This document shows positions 36,322 to 43,980 of a DNA stretch of 55,926 nt, piece by piece. The translations under genes were made by a program, and so were the position numbers. Location: NCBI GenBank assembly GCA_002401885.1, contig NVUL01000009.1, positions 1 to 55,926 of the forward strand, written 5' to 3'. Within the stretch, counting starts at the first letter, position 1, and every line of letters starts with the position of its first letter. A model generated the notes under the pieces. That model had not been told where the DNA came from. It saw only the letters and a program-made list of their open reading frames with translations, and made no database searches. This stretch comes from SAR86 cluster bacterium (GTDB taxonomy: Bacteria > Pseudomonadota > Gammaproteobacteria > Pseudomonadales > Pseudohongiellaceae).

Positions 36322-36897
36322 GTGATCGATCCACTACTGCTAAGAATTATTTCACTCGGGTTCGCTTTGCTATTCCTGATCGCTGCCACGCATAAATTTA
36401 GCCATCGCGACCATTTTCTAGCGAGTTTCGAAGCTTATGAAATAGTTCCAGCAAATCTATCCGGCCTCGTGGCGAAAATAATTCCTCCTTTGGAATTATT
36501 CTTAGGTGCGGGATGGTTAGCACTTGGCCTATTTTCTATAGAATTCAAGCTTGTCACCCTTATCAGTATTGGCCTATTAGCAAGCTACGCCCTGGCTATC
36601 GGTGTAAACCTTAAACGCGGTAGAAACTACATCGATTGCGGCTGTAGCTTCTCGAGCAGCACTGCATCAAATACAGAGAGCGGCTCACAGCAAATTTCAT
36701 CGGAGCTGCTTTACCGAAATGTCGTACTAATTGTCATGGCAATTGTATGCACAATTCCTGTTAGTGATCGCAGCCTGCAACTTATAGATGTTTTCGGATT
36801 GCTCTTCTCTGTAATTTCATTGATATTGTTATATGGCACTTTCAATCAACTATTGACGAATAAGAACACGATTAATTCTTGGAGAAGAAGCCATTGA
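36322..36897 (+). CDS. mauE: MauE/AauE-like membrane protein for amine dehydrogenase maturation
   Basis: A 191-residue polytopic membrane protein starting with GTG 3 bases after the heavy-chain stop. About five hydrophobic segments are visible. The family signature RGRNYIDCGCSF places Cys106 and Cys108 at the end of the third. MauE is required with MauD for production of the multi-disulfide light chain in the periplasm and is distantly DoxX-like. The CxC pair is consistent with passing redox equivalents to MauD. Position and order (B-E-D-A) are as in known mau and aau clusters. Confidence 0.88.
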   Translation: MIDPLLLRIISLGFALLFLIAATHKFSHRDHFLASFEAYEIVPANLSGLVAKIIPPLELFLGAGWLALGLFSIEFKLVTLISIGLLASYALAIGVNLKRGRNYIDCGCSFSSSTASNTESGSQQISSELLYRNVVLIVMAIVCTIPVSDRSLQLIDVFGLLFSVISLILLYGTFNQLLTNKNTINSWRRSH

Positions 36898-36933
36898 CGA
36901 CTTGGATCACAATTAGTTGCTGGAGGAATAGCA

Positions 36934-37578
36934 ATGCTTGAAGCCTTGGTAGTCTCCAATCTCGTGTTATGGATTTTAGTTGTCGTGTTGTCACTACTCG
37001 TCTTAGCACTTTCTCGTCAAGTTGGAATTCTTCACGAACGCGTTGCACCTGCCGGAGCACTCATGCCCACCAGCGGGCCCAAGGTCGGCGAACTGACTGA
37101 GGCAATATCTCTTAAAAGCATCCAAGACCAAGCCCTAACAATAGGCGGCGCTACGTCTAGCGATCTCGCATCTTTTATTCTATTTATTTCGCCCACCTGT
37201 CCGGTATGCAAATCATTGGTGCCTACGGCCAAATCTCTTGTGAACTCCGAGAGCCACCGTATGCAATTGTTGTTTGCGAGCGATGGCGATGCACTTGAGC
37301 AACATCAGCGCTACGCGAAAGATCTGGATCTTGGTGACTATCCCTATGTGTTGTCTGAGGCTTTGGGCCGAGCTTTTGAGGTCAGCAAGCTACCTTTCGC
37401 GGTATTAATTGGAGCGGACGGAATACTTAAGGGCAAGGGATTAGTAAACACAAGAGAACACATGGAGAGCCTAATCGAATCGATGGATTCAGGCGTGGTG
37501 AGCGTACAGGAATATATTGGCAGCATTCAGAACGAACAAAAAGACACTGAGCCTTCAGCGATGGAACACACATCATGA
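36934..37578 (+). CDS. mauD: MauD/AauD-like thioredoxin-fold protein
   Basis: A 214-residue membrane-anchored thioredoxin-like protein with GGAGGAATAGC before its ATG. One N-terminal transmembrane helix (residues 8-27) is followed by a periplasmic domain. That domain carries the redox motif SPTCPVCKSL (Cys89, Cys92) and the cis-Pro SKLPFAVLI. MauD is needed for correct disulfide formation or isomerisation in the light chain. The C-terminal end overlaps the light-chain ATG by 4 bases, so translation is coupled. Confidence 0.92.
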   Translation: MLEALVVSNLVLWILVVVLSLLVLALSRQVGILHERVAPAGALMPTSGPKVGELTEAISLKSIQDQALTIGGATSSDLASFILFISPTCPVCKSLVPTAKSLVNSESHRMQLLFASDGDALEQHQRYAKDLDLGDYPYVLSEALGRAFEVSKLPFAVLIGADGILKGKGLVNTREHMESLIESMDSGVVSVQEYIGSIQNEQKDTEPSAMEHTS

Positions 37579-38117
37579 AACTAGAAAAAATCATCGAACG
37601 TGGTTACTACTGGATTGACGATCAAGCGAGACAGTCGAGTTTGGCACTTGCACGGAAACTATCGCGCAGAAGTTTTCTATCCAGACTCGGCATGATGCTA
37701 GCGGGCGCCGCGGCATTTCCTCTACTGCCCGTAGCTCGATCTTTCGCACAGAGTTCAGTTGAAGAAGTTGGCGATCCGCAAAGCTGTGAGTACTGGCGTT
37801 ACTGCGCCATGAGTGGGACGCTCTGCTCCTGTTGCGGAGGCACTTATACCTCTTGCCCTCCAGGGTCTGAGGCTTCGCCTATCACCTGGGTCGGCACCTG
37901 TCGCAATCCGGTGGACGGCAGAGATTACCTAATGTCTTATAACGACTGCTGCGGTAAATCGGTGTGCTCGCGTTGCGGATGCCACAACACAGAGGGCGAC
38001 AAGCCTGTCTACTTCAATAGCAACAGCAATAGCGTGCTGTGGTGTTTCGGCACCGAGAATACGAGCTATCACTGCACAGTCTCTCTGGTATTAGGTACCA
38101 CCGACGAAACGAACTAG
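37575..38117 (+). CDS. aauA: amine dehydrogenase light (beta) chain carrying tryptophan tryptophylquinone
   Basis: The catalytic small subunit, 180 residues. A long leader contains a twin-arginine motif SRRSFLSRLG (residues 30-39) and a hydrophobic stretch ending near SFAQS. The two TTQ-forming tryptophans are Trp105 (ITWVGTC) and Trp156 (VLWCFG). Their 51-residue separation is the same as Trp57/Trp108 of methylamine dehydrogenase and Trp109/Trp160 of aromatic amine dehydrogenase. The catalytic Asp is Asp124 (YNDCCG) and Thr168 matches the AADH Thr. Mature chains normally have 12 cysteines; this one has 14, the extra ones at Cys87 and Cys131. It oxidises primary amines to aldehyde and ammonia. 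The nearest mau-type TTQ-maturation gene (mauG) is not in this window. Confidence 0.95.
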   Translation: MKLEKIIERGYYWIDDQARQSSLALARKLSRRSFLSRLGMMLAGAAAFPLLPVARSFAQSSVEEVGDPQSCEYWRYCAMSGTLCSCCGGTYTSCPPGSEASPITWVGTCRNPVDGRDYLMSYNDCCGKSVCSRCGCHNTEGDKPVYFNSNSNSVLWCFGTENTSYHCTVSLVLGTTDETN

Positions 38118-38135
38118 CGGCGGAATTTTCAGTTA

Positions 38136-38555
38136 ATGAACCTATTCTCTCTCGGAAGAACTGTCCTACTAGTTGCTGCGCTGCTCACACTTAGCAACAA
38201 TATTCTTGCGGCAAGCCCACGCATCAACTACCTACTCTACTGCACAGGCTGCCATGCTGCAGACGGCGCAGGCAAACCACCCAACGTGCCCACGCTTCGT
38301 GACGAACTCGGTCGCATGATTTCGGTGCCGGAAATGCGCAGCTATCTAGTACGAATTCCTGGCGCATCTCAGGCACCCATTTCCGATGCCGACTTGACCG
38401 CTGTAATCAATTGGCTCCTCCATGAATTCAATAGCGACACCCTACCCGCCAACTTCGAAGAATATACAGTAGAAGAAGTTTCCAGTGCCCGCCGGAATAT
38501 TCTAGCTGATCCCCTTAAGTACCGGGCCGAGCATTGGAAGACATACGACGAATAG
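38136..38555 (+). CDS. periplasmic monohaem cytochrome c (amine dehydrogenase-associated)
   Basis: A 139-residue exported c-type cytochrome with signal peptide ending near NNILA and one haem site CTGCH (Cys36, Cys39, His40). Met55 or Met62 in GRMISVPEM could supply the sixth ligand. It starts 18 bases after the light-chain stop. The published A. faecalis aau cluster also has a small monohaem cytochrome gene (orf-2) directly after aauA, as I recall, which supports it as the electron acceptor or carrier. It is far too small and has too few haem sites to be the dihaem enzyme MauG. Confidence 0.88.
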   Translation: MNLFSLGRTVLLVAALLTLSNNILAASPRINYLLYCTGCHAADGAGKPPNVPTLRDELGRMISVPEMRSYLVRIPGASQAPISDADLTAVINWLLHEFNSDTLPANFEEYTVEEVSSARRNILADPLKYRAEHWKTYDE

Positions 38556-38643
38556 CCACTGATATTAAGACGATTCAGTCTCTCTCCAGCATGGACATAC
38601 GCCTCATCAGCTTCTATGCTTTCCCTGAAACCACCGAGGATTG

Positions 38644-39117
38644 ATGATCATGCGTATCAATTTCTTAAACTTTCCGCTACTGACAGTGTTACTGCTAGCC
38701 CCAACGCTACTCAATGCTCAGGAGCGCTTCCCCGGCATCAAGCAATTGATGACGGAGCAAGAATTGGAGGCATCTGGCGTGAACGACCTATCCCGCCGTC
38801 AGGTAGATGCCTTGAATACCTGGCTGATACGTTACACCGCGAACGAAGCTCCAGTACTGCAGGTAGAAAATGATGAAGTGATCGAGGTTGTCAAGCAAGG
38901 CATGACCTCCAGAATCGTCGGAGAGTTCAGCGGCTGGACCGGAAAGACTCGCTTCGTGTTGGAGAACGGACAGATATTCGAGCAACGGCGGCCGGGGCGC
39001 TGGAAAATCACTCTCGACAATCCCGAAGTTCACATTCGGCAAAACTTAATGGGCTCTTACGAAATGGAAGTTGTTTCAGAAGAACGAAGCATTGGAGTTC
39101 GTCGCCTAAGCAGATAG
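38644..39117 (+). CDS. exported protein of unknown function
   Basis: A 157-residue protein with a signal peptide MIMRINFLNFPLLTVLLLAPTLLNAQ. GAGG lies just upstream of the ATGs at 38644 and 38650. Mature residues 35-65 form a charged helix (TEQELEASGVNDLSRRQVDALNTWLIRYT), followed by a small beta domain with FSGWTGKTRFVLENGQIFEQRRPGRWKI. I do not recognise a family. It follows the amine dehydrogenase cytochrome by 88 bases and may or may not belong to that operon. Confidence 0.7.
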   Translation: MIMRINFLNFPLLTVLLLAPTLLNAQERFPGIKQLMTEQELEASGVNDLSRRQVDALNTWLIRYTANEAPVLQVENDEVIEVVKQGMTSRIVGEFSGWTGKTRFVLENGQIFEQRRPGRWKITLDNPEVHIRQNLMGSYEMEVVSEERSIGVRRLSR

Positions 39118-39150
39118 TCACATTTACACCGCTGTATAAGAGGATTTAGC

Positions 39151-41007
39151 ATGCGCGCTCTTCTATCTGTATTGATAACGGTTCTTGTTAGTTGCAGCGA
39201 CAACAATGTCAGCAGCTCGAGCTCGCAGCCAAGCGAGGCAAATAGTTTAGCCAGCGTAGAGCAGCTGACTGCCAATGAATCCCTGCGCTTTATGGAGTGG
39301 CTAGATGAAGAATATGCCGAGGAAGTAGATTTCTCCCCTCTTCTCAAAACTCGTCAGGGTGACAAGAGTGCTCACGGTGAGCTAGACGACGTATCTGAAG
39401 TTGCTCTCGACGCGCGACTGGAATGGCGCCGTACCAGCGTCGCAGAAATGCGCAGCAGTTTCGACCGCGATCAGTTAGACAAGCAGGGACAGCTCTCCTG
39501 GGATTTATGGCAATACGCTCTGATCGATGCTGAACGCAGCGAGCCATTTCGCCGCCATCGCTATATCTTCGGACGAAACGGGTCACAGTCCTCACTCGCG
39601 AATAGCCTGATTAATTATCAGGAAGTAGGTGACGCGAGTGACATGAGGGACTACATCTCTAGGTTGAACCAATCACAACGCTACCTACTGCAGTATCTGG
39701 ATCGCGCCAAACTTGCAGCCGCCGATGGTATTCGTGCACCTCACTTCGATTATCAGCAAGCAATCAGCGAGGCGCGTCGAGTAACTTCCGGCGCGCCGTT
39801 CGATGAACAATCAGACTCGGCGCTGTGGGCAGACATCACAGCGAAGATAGATAATTTGATCGAGTCTGAACAGATAAACCCATCTCAAGCTGAATCCTTC
39901 CAAGAGGAATCTCGCAGCGCTCTGTTAACTCGCTTTAAGCCGGCACTAGATGAAATCGTGAATTGGCTAGTAGCAGATCTTGAGAATGTATCCGATGTCG
40001 CGAAAGGAGCCTGGTCTCTTCCTAATGGAGAGGCCTACTATAATTCTCGCCTTGCGAGCATGACTACACTGCCGCTTACAGCGAATGAGATTCATGATAT
40101 TGGAATCTCTGAGGTTGCGCGCATTCAAGCAGAGATGGAACAGATAAAACGGCAGGTAGGTTTCGAAGGCACACTTCAGGATTTCTTCACCTACATGCGT
40201 GAGGATGATCAGTTCTACTTTCCCTCTAACGATGAGGGTCGCACTAACTATCTCAATCTCGCCGATGATCTACTCGCAGATATGTATGAGAGGCTCCCCG
40301 ACTATTTTGGCATCCTGCCTAAGGCCGGCCTGCAGGTTAGGCGTGTCGAAGCCTTTCGTGAAACTCCCGGCGGCGCTGCACACTATGCCCGTGGCACGAA
40401 AGACGGTTCTCGGCCCGGAACATTCTATGCACACCTGATCGATATGCGCGCCGCATCTATCTTCAGACTCGAAAACCTCGCCTACCACGAGGGCGTGCCT
40501 GGCCACCATATGCAGATATCCATTCAGCAGGAGTTGGAGAATATCCCGCGCTTCAGAACGGCGAAGGGCTATACGGCATTCAGTGAGGGCTGGGGTTTAT
40601 ACGCGGAGTACTTAGGCAAAGAGATGGGGTTCTACAACGATCCCTATGCCGAATTTGGCCGACTCTCCGGTGAGATCTGGCGAGCCGTGCGACTAGTCGT
40701 CGATACCGGAATTCATGCTAAGCAGTGGACGCAGGAACAAGCCACAGACTATGCACTGCAGAATTCGGCACGGCCCGAGCCTTCGGTACGCTCCGAGATT
40801 CGTCGCTATTTCAACAACCCGGGCCAGGCCACCGCCTATAAGATTGGTATGCTGAAAATTCAGGAAGTGCGGGCGAAAGCCGAGAACGAGCTTGGCGCTG
40901 AGTTTGATATCAGAGACTTTCACGACACAGTGCTAGGTTCGGGCCAACTGCCCATGGCCGTGCTCGAAGCAGAAGTGGATAGCTGGATAGAATCTGTTCG
41001 AAACTAA
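39151..41007 (+). CDS. DUF885 family lipoprotein (putative metallopeptidase)
   Basis: A 618-residue exported protein with a short lipoprotein signal and lipobox LVSC, so it is probably anchored through that Cys. The DUF885 metal motif is HEGVPGHH at residues 446-453, with the further Glu in AFSEGWGLYAEYLGKEMG. This is the HExxPGHH/EGWGLYAE pair seen across the family. Members are presumed zinc-dependent peptidases. It starts 33 bases after the preceding hypothetical gene and reads towards the convergent DUF2834 gene. Confidence 0.93.
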   Translation: MRALLSVLITVLVSCSDNNVSSSSSQPSEANSLASVEQLTANESLRFMEWLDEEYAEEVDFSPLLKTRQGDKSAHGELDDVSEVALDARLEWRRTSVAEMRSSFDRDQLDKQGQLSWDLWQYALIDAERSEPFRRHRYIFGRNGSQSSLANSLINYQEVGDASDMRDYISRLNQSQRYLLQYLDRAKLAAADGIRAPHFDYQQAISEARRVTSGAPFDEQSDSALWADITAKIDNLIESEQINPSQAESFQEESRSALLTRFKPALDEIVNWLVADLENVSDVAKGAWSLPNGEAYYNSRLASMTTLPLTANEIHDIGISEVARIQAEMEQIKRQVGFEGTLQDFFTYMREDDQFYFPSNDEGRTNYLNLADDLLADMYERLPDYFGILPKAGLQVRRVEAFRETPGGAAHYARGTKDGSRPGTFYAHLIDMRAASIFRLENLAYHEGVPGHHMQISIQQELENIPRFRTAKGYTAFSEGWGLYAEYLGKEMGFYNDPYAEFGRLSGEIWRAVRLVVDTGIHAKQWTQEQATDYALQNSARPEPSVRSEIRRYFNNPGQATAYKIGMLKIQEVRAKAENELGAEFDIRDFHDTVLGSGQLPMAVLEAEVDSWIESVRN

Positions 41008-41119
41008 TCGATTCGTGGCGATAGCTGTGCAAAACCGATTGCCAATATCACCCAGATTTTTTCTCTGGGACAGGCTAGATCCGCTTCAATTGCTACGGTA
41101 TTCATCTCGCCTCGCTTTA

Positions 41120-41428
41120 TTAACTCGTACCTCGTGTCTTCACCCAAAGATACGCGGGGAGCGCACATGACAGGCCGATGCAGAGATTGAGCGCGATGAA
41201 TGCCCATGGTTTAGGTCCGTCTTCCTGCTTAGAAAACATATAGATCCAAAACACAAACGAGCTAATCAACAGGTCTGCAGTGAATCCACCCGCTGCACCA
41301 TTCACAAACAGTGCCGCCACGAAGGCAAACAGGTCTAGACCGTGTTCGACCGCGAAAGCCGCAAAAAAAGCTACCGGAATAGCCGCGCCGAGGATGGCGA
41401 GTAGCAGATAAATGGTCTTTAGGTTCAT
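41120..41428 (-). CDS. DUF2834 small membrane protein
   Basis: A 102-residue inner-membrane protein with three predicted helices (residues about 5-25, 33-60 and 75-95). The FVNGAAGGFTADLLISSFVFWIYMF region matches the DUF2834 family as I remember it. It is monocistronic and leftward; a 7-bp palindrome about 70 bases upstream of its start may be an operator. Function unknown. Confidence 0.82.
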   Translation of the reverse strand: MNLKTIYLLLAILGAAIPVAFFAAFAVEHGLDLFAFVAALFVNGAAGGFTADLLISSFVFWIYMFSKQEDGPKPWAFIALNLCIGLSCALPAYLWVKTRGTS

Positions 41429-41494
41429 TGTATTCTCCCAGTACTTCTCTATTTATTGTAGAGCCTAGTCTTGCCAAATAGCGGCGCGTATTCA

Positions 41495-41511
41495 ATTACC
41501 TTTTAGGTAAT
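41495..41511. promoter_or_regulatory. palindrome ATTACCT-ttt-AGGTAAT, possible operator
   Basis: A perfect 7-bp inverted repeat with a 3-base spacer lies in the divergent spacer between the DUF2834 gene and the PD40 gene. Its size suits a dimeric repressor site. No cognate regulator is encoded nearby. Low support beyond symmetry. Confidence 0.3.
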
Positions 41512-41651
41512 GAATCTGCCTGGCCTGATAGCCTGCCAACACCTCAGACTGCAGATTTTTATGTTACTCTGCCTGCAAACACCAATACAGCCTGCCCACC
41601 GCGCGTATTCGCAGGAGCAAGCAGAGCTACAGAAATTGCCGGGAGCCCGTC

Positions 41652-42611
41652 ATGCAAATGAGAGTAAAAACACTGACACAGAATCTTTTCCTGATCGTCG
41701 GCCTGAGCCTATCCATCAATAGTTTCGCGCAAGACCCAGAATGGGTCGATCTCGCCGTACATAACTTCGGCGCACCTATTAATACCATGTGGGCCGAGGG
41801 AGAACTCTCCTTCGCTGCCGACGGTACGATGGTGTACTGCAGCGCCAGACAAGATATGGCGGTAGCACCGGGTGATCCAAAAGATCTTTATATCGCCACG
41901 TTCAATGCCGAGACTGGAAGCTGGAACACCCCGGTAAATATGGGCATACCAATCAATGCACCGCCGGCGACCGACGTTGACCCTCTACGCGCCGGCGATG
42001 ACCGCGAGCCGTGGATAACTGCCGACGGCAATACCATCTACTTCAAGTCCGACCGCCTCGCCACTACTAGCCCACGTAATGCGAATGATCTTTTCATCAC
42101 TCGCAAGGTCAATGGGCAGTGGAGCACTCCAGAATTGATCGGCTTTCCGATCAGCACCAACGTTGGCAACGAGCACTGTCCTGCTATTCTCCAAGACGGC
42201 GAAACACTCTGCTTCGCGTCGATGCGTGAAGGCGGCTACGGTGGGTCCGATATCTATTGCTCCAAACCAGACGGCAATGGTGGCTGGCAGGAGCCCGTCA
42301 ACCAGGGGCCAAATATCAATACCGCCGCCGAAGAATTTCATTTCTCCCAAGACAAGGACGGCACGGTGTATTTCACCTCATCTCGACCGGGTGGCTATGG
42401 TGGTACCGATATCTACAGCGCGATGACCCGCGGCGAGAATACCTGGGCGGCAGCGAGAAACCTTGGATCACAGGTGAATACGGCCGGTGCCGATATGTGC
42501 CCCGCATTTCCACCGGGCGAGAATACAATTACCTGGTTCTCAACGCGTGATGACAATAGCCTTGGCAACATCGACATATTTTGGACCAACAAGCTGAACG
42601 TGCGTGACTAA
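41652..42611 (+). CDS. exported PD40/WD40-like beta-propeller protein
   Basis: A 319-residue secreted protein with signal peptide ending near INSFAQ. At least four PD40 (TolB-type) repeats are visible through the recurring pattern GxxPxxSxDGxTxYFxSxR-DIY (for example EPWITADGNTIYFKSDR, CPAILQDGETLCFASMR, FHFSQDKDGTVYFTSSR). It probably binds cell-wall or polysaccharide-like ligands and has no catalytic motif I can name. The last 8 bases overlap the start of the next gene, so it opens a three-gene operon with a lipoprotein and a DUF1080 protein. Confidence 0.85.
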   Translation: MQMRVKTLTQNLFLIVGLSLSINSFAQDPEWVDLAVHNFGAPINTMWAEGELSFAADGTMVYCSARQDMAVAPGDPKDLYIATFNAETGSWNTPVNMGIPINAPPATDVDPLRAGDDREPWITADGNTIYFKSDRLATTSPRNANDLFITRKVNGQWSTPELIGFPISTNVGNEHCPAILQDGETLCFASMREGGYGGSDIYCSKPDGNGGWQEPVNQGPNINTAAEEFHFSQDKDGTVYFTSSRPGGYGGTDIYSAMTRGENTWAAARNLGSQVNTAGADMCPAFPPGENTITWFSTRDDNSLGNIDIFWTNKLNVRD

Positions 42612-43032
42612 TGTGGAAAAGGTAGAATTTCTAGCCCAGCGCTGCCGCTGGCCTACGGTAACTGCACTGGCTACCTTTGTCCTCGTCTCCTGTGCAGTGA
42701 GCCCAGAGACTCAGGCAAAGATCGATGAGTACGCTAGGACGATTCCCAGCTGCACGAGCGATTCCGAATGCGATCGTAAGTGGGCCCTCGCCAGAACATG
42801 GACACTGCAAAATTCTGACTTCAATATTCGCGGCGAGAGCGAAACGCGTATTAATGCCAATAGCAACGTCATCAGCCAGAGTGGTATTGGTGTCGTAGTT
42901 ACTAAGGTCTCGAACGGATCCAATGGCTTCCAGATTCTTGCCGACCTGGAATGTTTCAGCGCCAATTCATGTCCCGAGTTATGGGACCTTAAAGTAGATT
43001 TTAATCAAACAGTCAACGGCAGCTCTAAATGA
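42604..43032 (+). CDS. small lipoprotein of unknown function
   Basis: A 142-residue protein starting with GTG inside the preceding gene. A hydrophobic segment leads to a lipobox LVSC with Cys30 as the likely acylation site. The mature part has a SCTSDSECDRKW motif that may form a disulfide loop, a block RGESETRINANSNVISQSGIGVVV, and two further Cys in LECFSANSC. No family recognised. It overlaps the next start by 4 bases (ATGA), so translation is coupled with the DUF1080 gene. Confidence 0.7.
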   Translation: MTNVEKVEFLAQRCRWPTVTALATFVLVSCAVSPETQAKIDEYARTIPSCTSDSECDRKWALARTWTLQNSDFNIRGESETRINANSNVISQSGIGVVVTKVSNGSNGFQILADLECFSANSCPELWDLKVDFNQTVNGSSK

Positions 43033-43817
43033 ATCGAATAACCACAAGAAAGCTTCTAGCACTTCTGATAATCCTAATGCCGAACGCGGCTTATACTCAG
43101 GACGATTCCGAGCAATGGATTAGTCTGTTTAATGGCGAGGATCTTAGCAACTGGATTCCAAAGTTCACCGGCCATGAGCTGGGCGTTAACTACCGCGATA
43201 CGTTTCGTGCCGAGAATGGCGTGTTCAAGGTTTCCTATGACAACTGGCCCGACTTCAACGGTGAGTTCGGCCACATTTTCTATGACGAGAGTTTCTCTCA
43301 CTACAAATTGATAGTGGAATATCGTTTCGTAGGCGATCAAGTGAACAACGGCCCGGGCTGGGCCTTCCGCAACAATGGCGTCATGCTGCACAGTCAGTCT
43401 CCGCAATCCATGACGTTGCATCAGGAGTTTCCTGCCTCGATCGAGGTACAGCTACTCGGCGGAAATGGTGAAGACGAGCGAGCGACTGCAAACGTCTGCT
43501 CACCAGGCACTCACTATGTGAGGGAGGGTGAACTGATTACGCAGCACTGCATCAATTCGAGTTCAGCCACCTATCACGGTGACCAGTGGGTAACGCTTGA
43601 GGTTGAGGTGCGCGGTGATGAATTGATTCGGCATACCGTGAATGGCGAAATGGTTTTCGAGTATTCGATGACGCAACTAGATGAAGGCGATCCCGATGCG
43701 CAGAATCTAATCGGTCAGGGTCAACCAATAGTTGTAAGCGGGGGCTACATCTCACTGCAGGCGGAAAGCCATCCAACTGAATTTAGAAGAATAGACCTTC
43801 TACTTCTTGCGCACTAA
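43029..43817 (+). CDS. exported DUF1080 protein (3-keto-disaccharide hydrolase family)
   Basis: A 262-residue secreted protein with signal peptide ending near AAYTQ. The concanavalin-like jelly-roll of DUF1080 is evident from WISLFNGEDLSNWIPKFTGHE, the FSHYKLIVEYRF strand, GWAFRNNGVMLHSQSP, QLLGG and the late QPIVVSGGYISLQAESHPTEFRRIDLL. Family members cleave 3-keto-glycosides produced by glucoside 3-dehydrogenases. Directly across the intergenic repeat, convergent with this gene, lies a GMC oxidoreductase/gluconate-dehydrogenase-subunit-3 pair of the kind that makes such 3-keto sugars. It is last in the PD40-lipoprotein-DUF1080 operon. Confidence 0.9.
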   Translation: MNRITTRKLLALLIILMPNAAYTQDDSEQWISLFNGEDLSNWIPKFTGHELGVNYRDTFRAENGVFKVSYDNWPDFNGEFGHIFYDESFSHYKLIVEYRFVGDQVNNGPGWAFRNNGVMLHSQSPQSMTLHQEFPASIEVQLLGGNGEDERATANVCSPGTHYVREGELITQHCINSSSATYHGDQWVTLEVEVRGDELIRHTVNGEMVFEYSMTQLDEGDPDAQNLIGQGQPIVVSGGYISLQAESHPTEFRRIDLLLLAH

Positions 43818-43828
43818 GAACTCGCTAG

Positions 43829-43980
43829 TTCTTTTCTAACCAGTTCTCTTCTAATCAATAGTCTTGAACCGGTTCTCTTCTAACCAAGAGTCTTCAAACC
43901 AATTCTCTTCCAATGAGTCCTCTTCTAAAGAGCTCCCTTCCAAAGGGTTCTCTTCCAAAGGGTTCTCTTCTAAAGGGTTC
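43829..43980. repeat. 15-bp tandem repeat array at the end of the GMC gene
   Basis: About nine imperfect copies of a 15-base unit (minus strand GAAGAGAACCCTTTG) run from the GMC stop codon into the convergent spacer. The three copies nearest the GMC gene are nearly identical and later ones diverge. The GMC TAG lies in the first copy; other copies have TGG at the same place. One other frame reads as an acidic pentapeptide repeat (LEENP-like) for about 45 residues. This is typical of replication slippage. Confidence 0.85.

Noticed and set aside
38136-38555. Cytochrome after the light-chain gene as a possible MauG
   Set aside because: Only one CxxCH and 139 residues; MauG needs two haem sites and is more than twice as long. 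It fits an electron-transfer cytochrome.
41004-41207. Minus-strand ORF of 67 codons between DUF885 and DUF2834 genes
   Set aside because: Overlaps both neighbours' ends, no family, and no start context; taken as chance.
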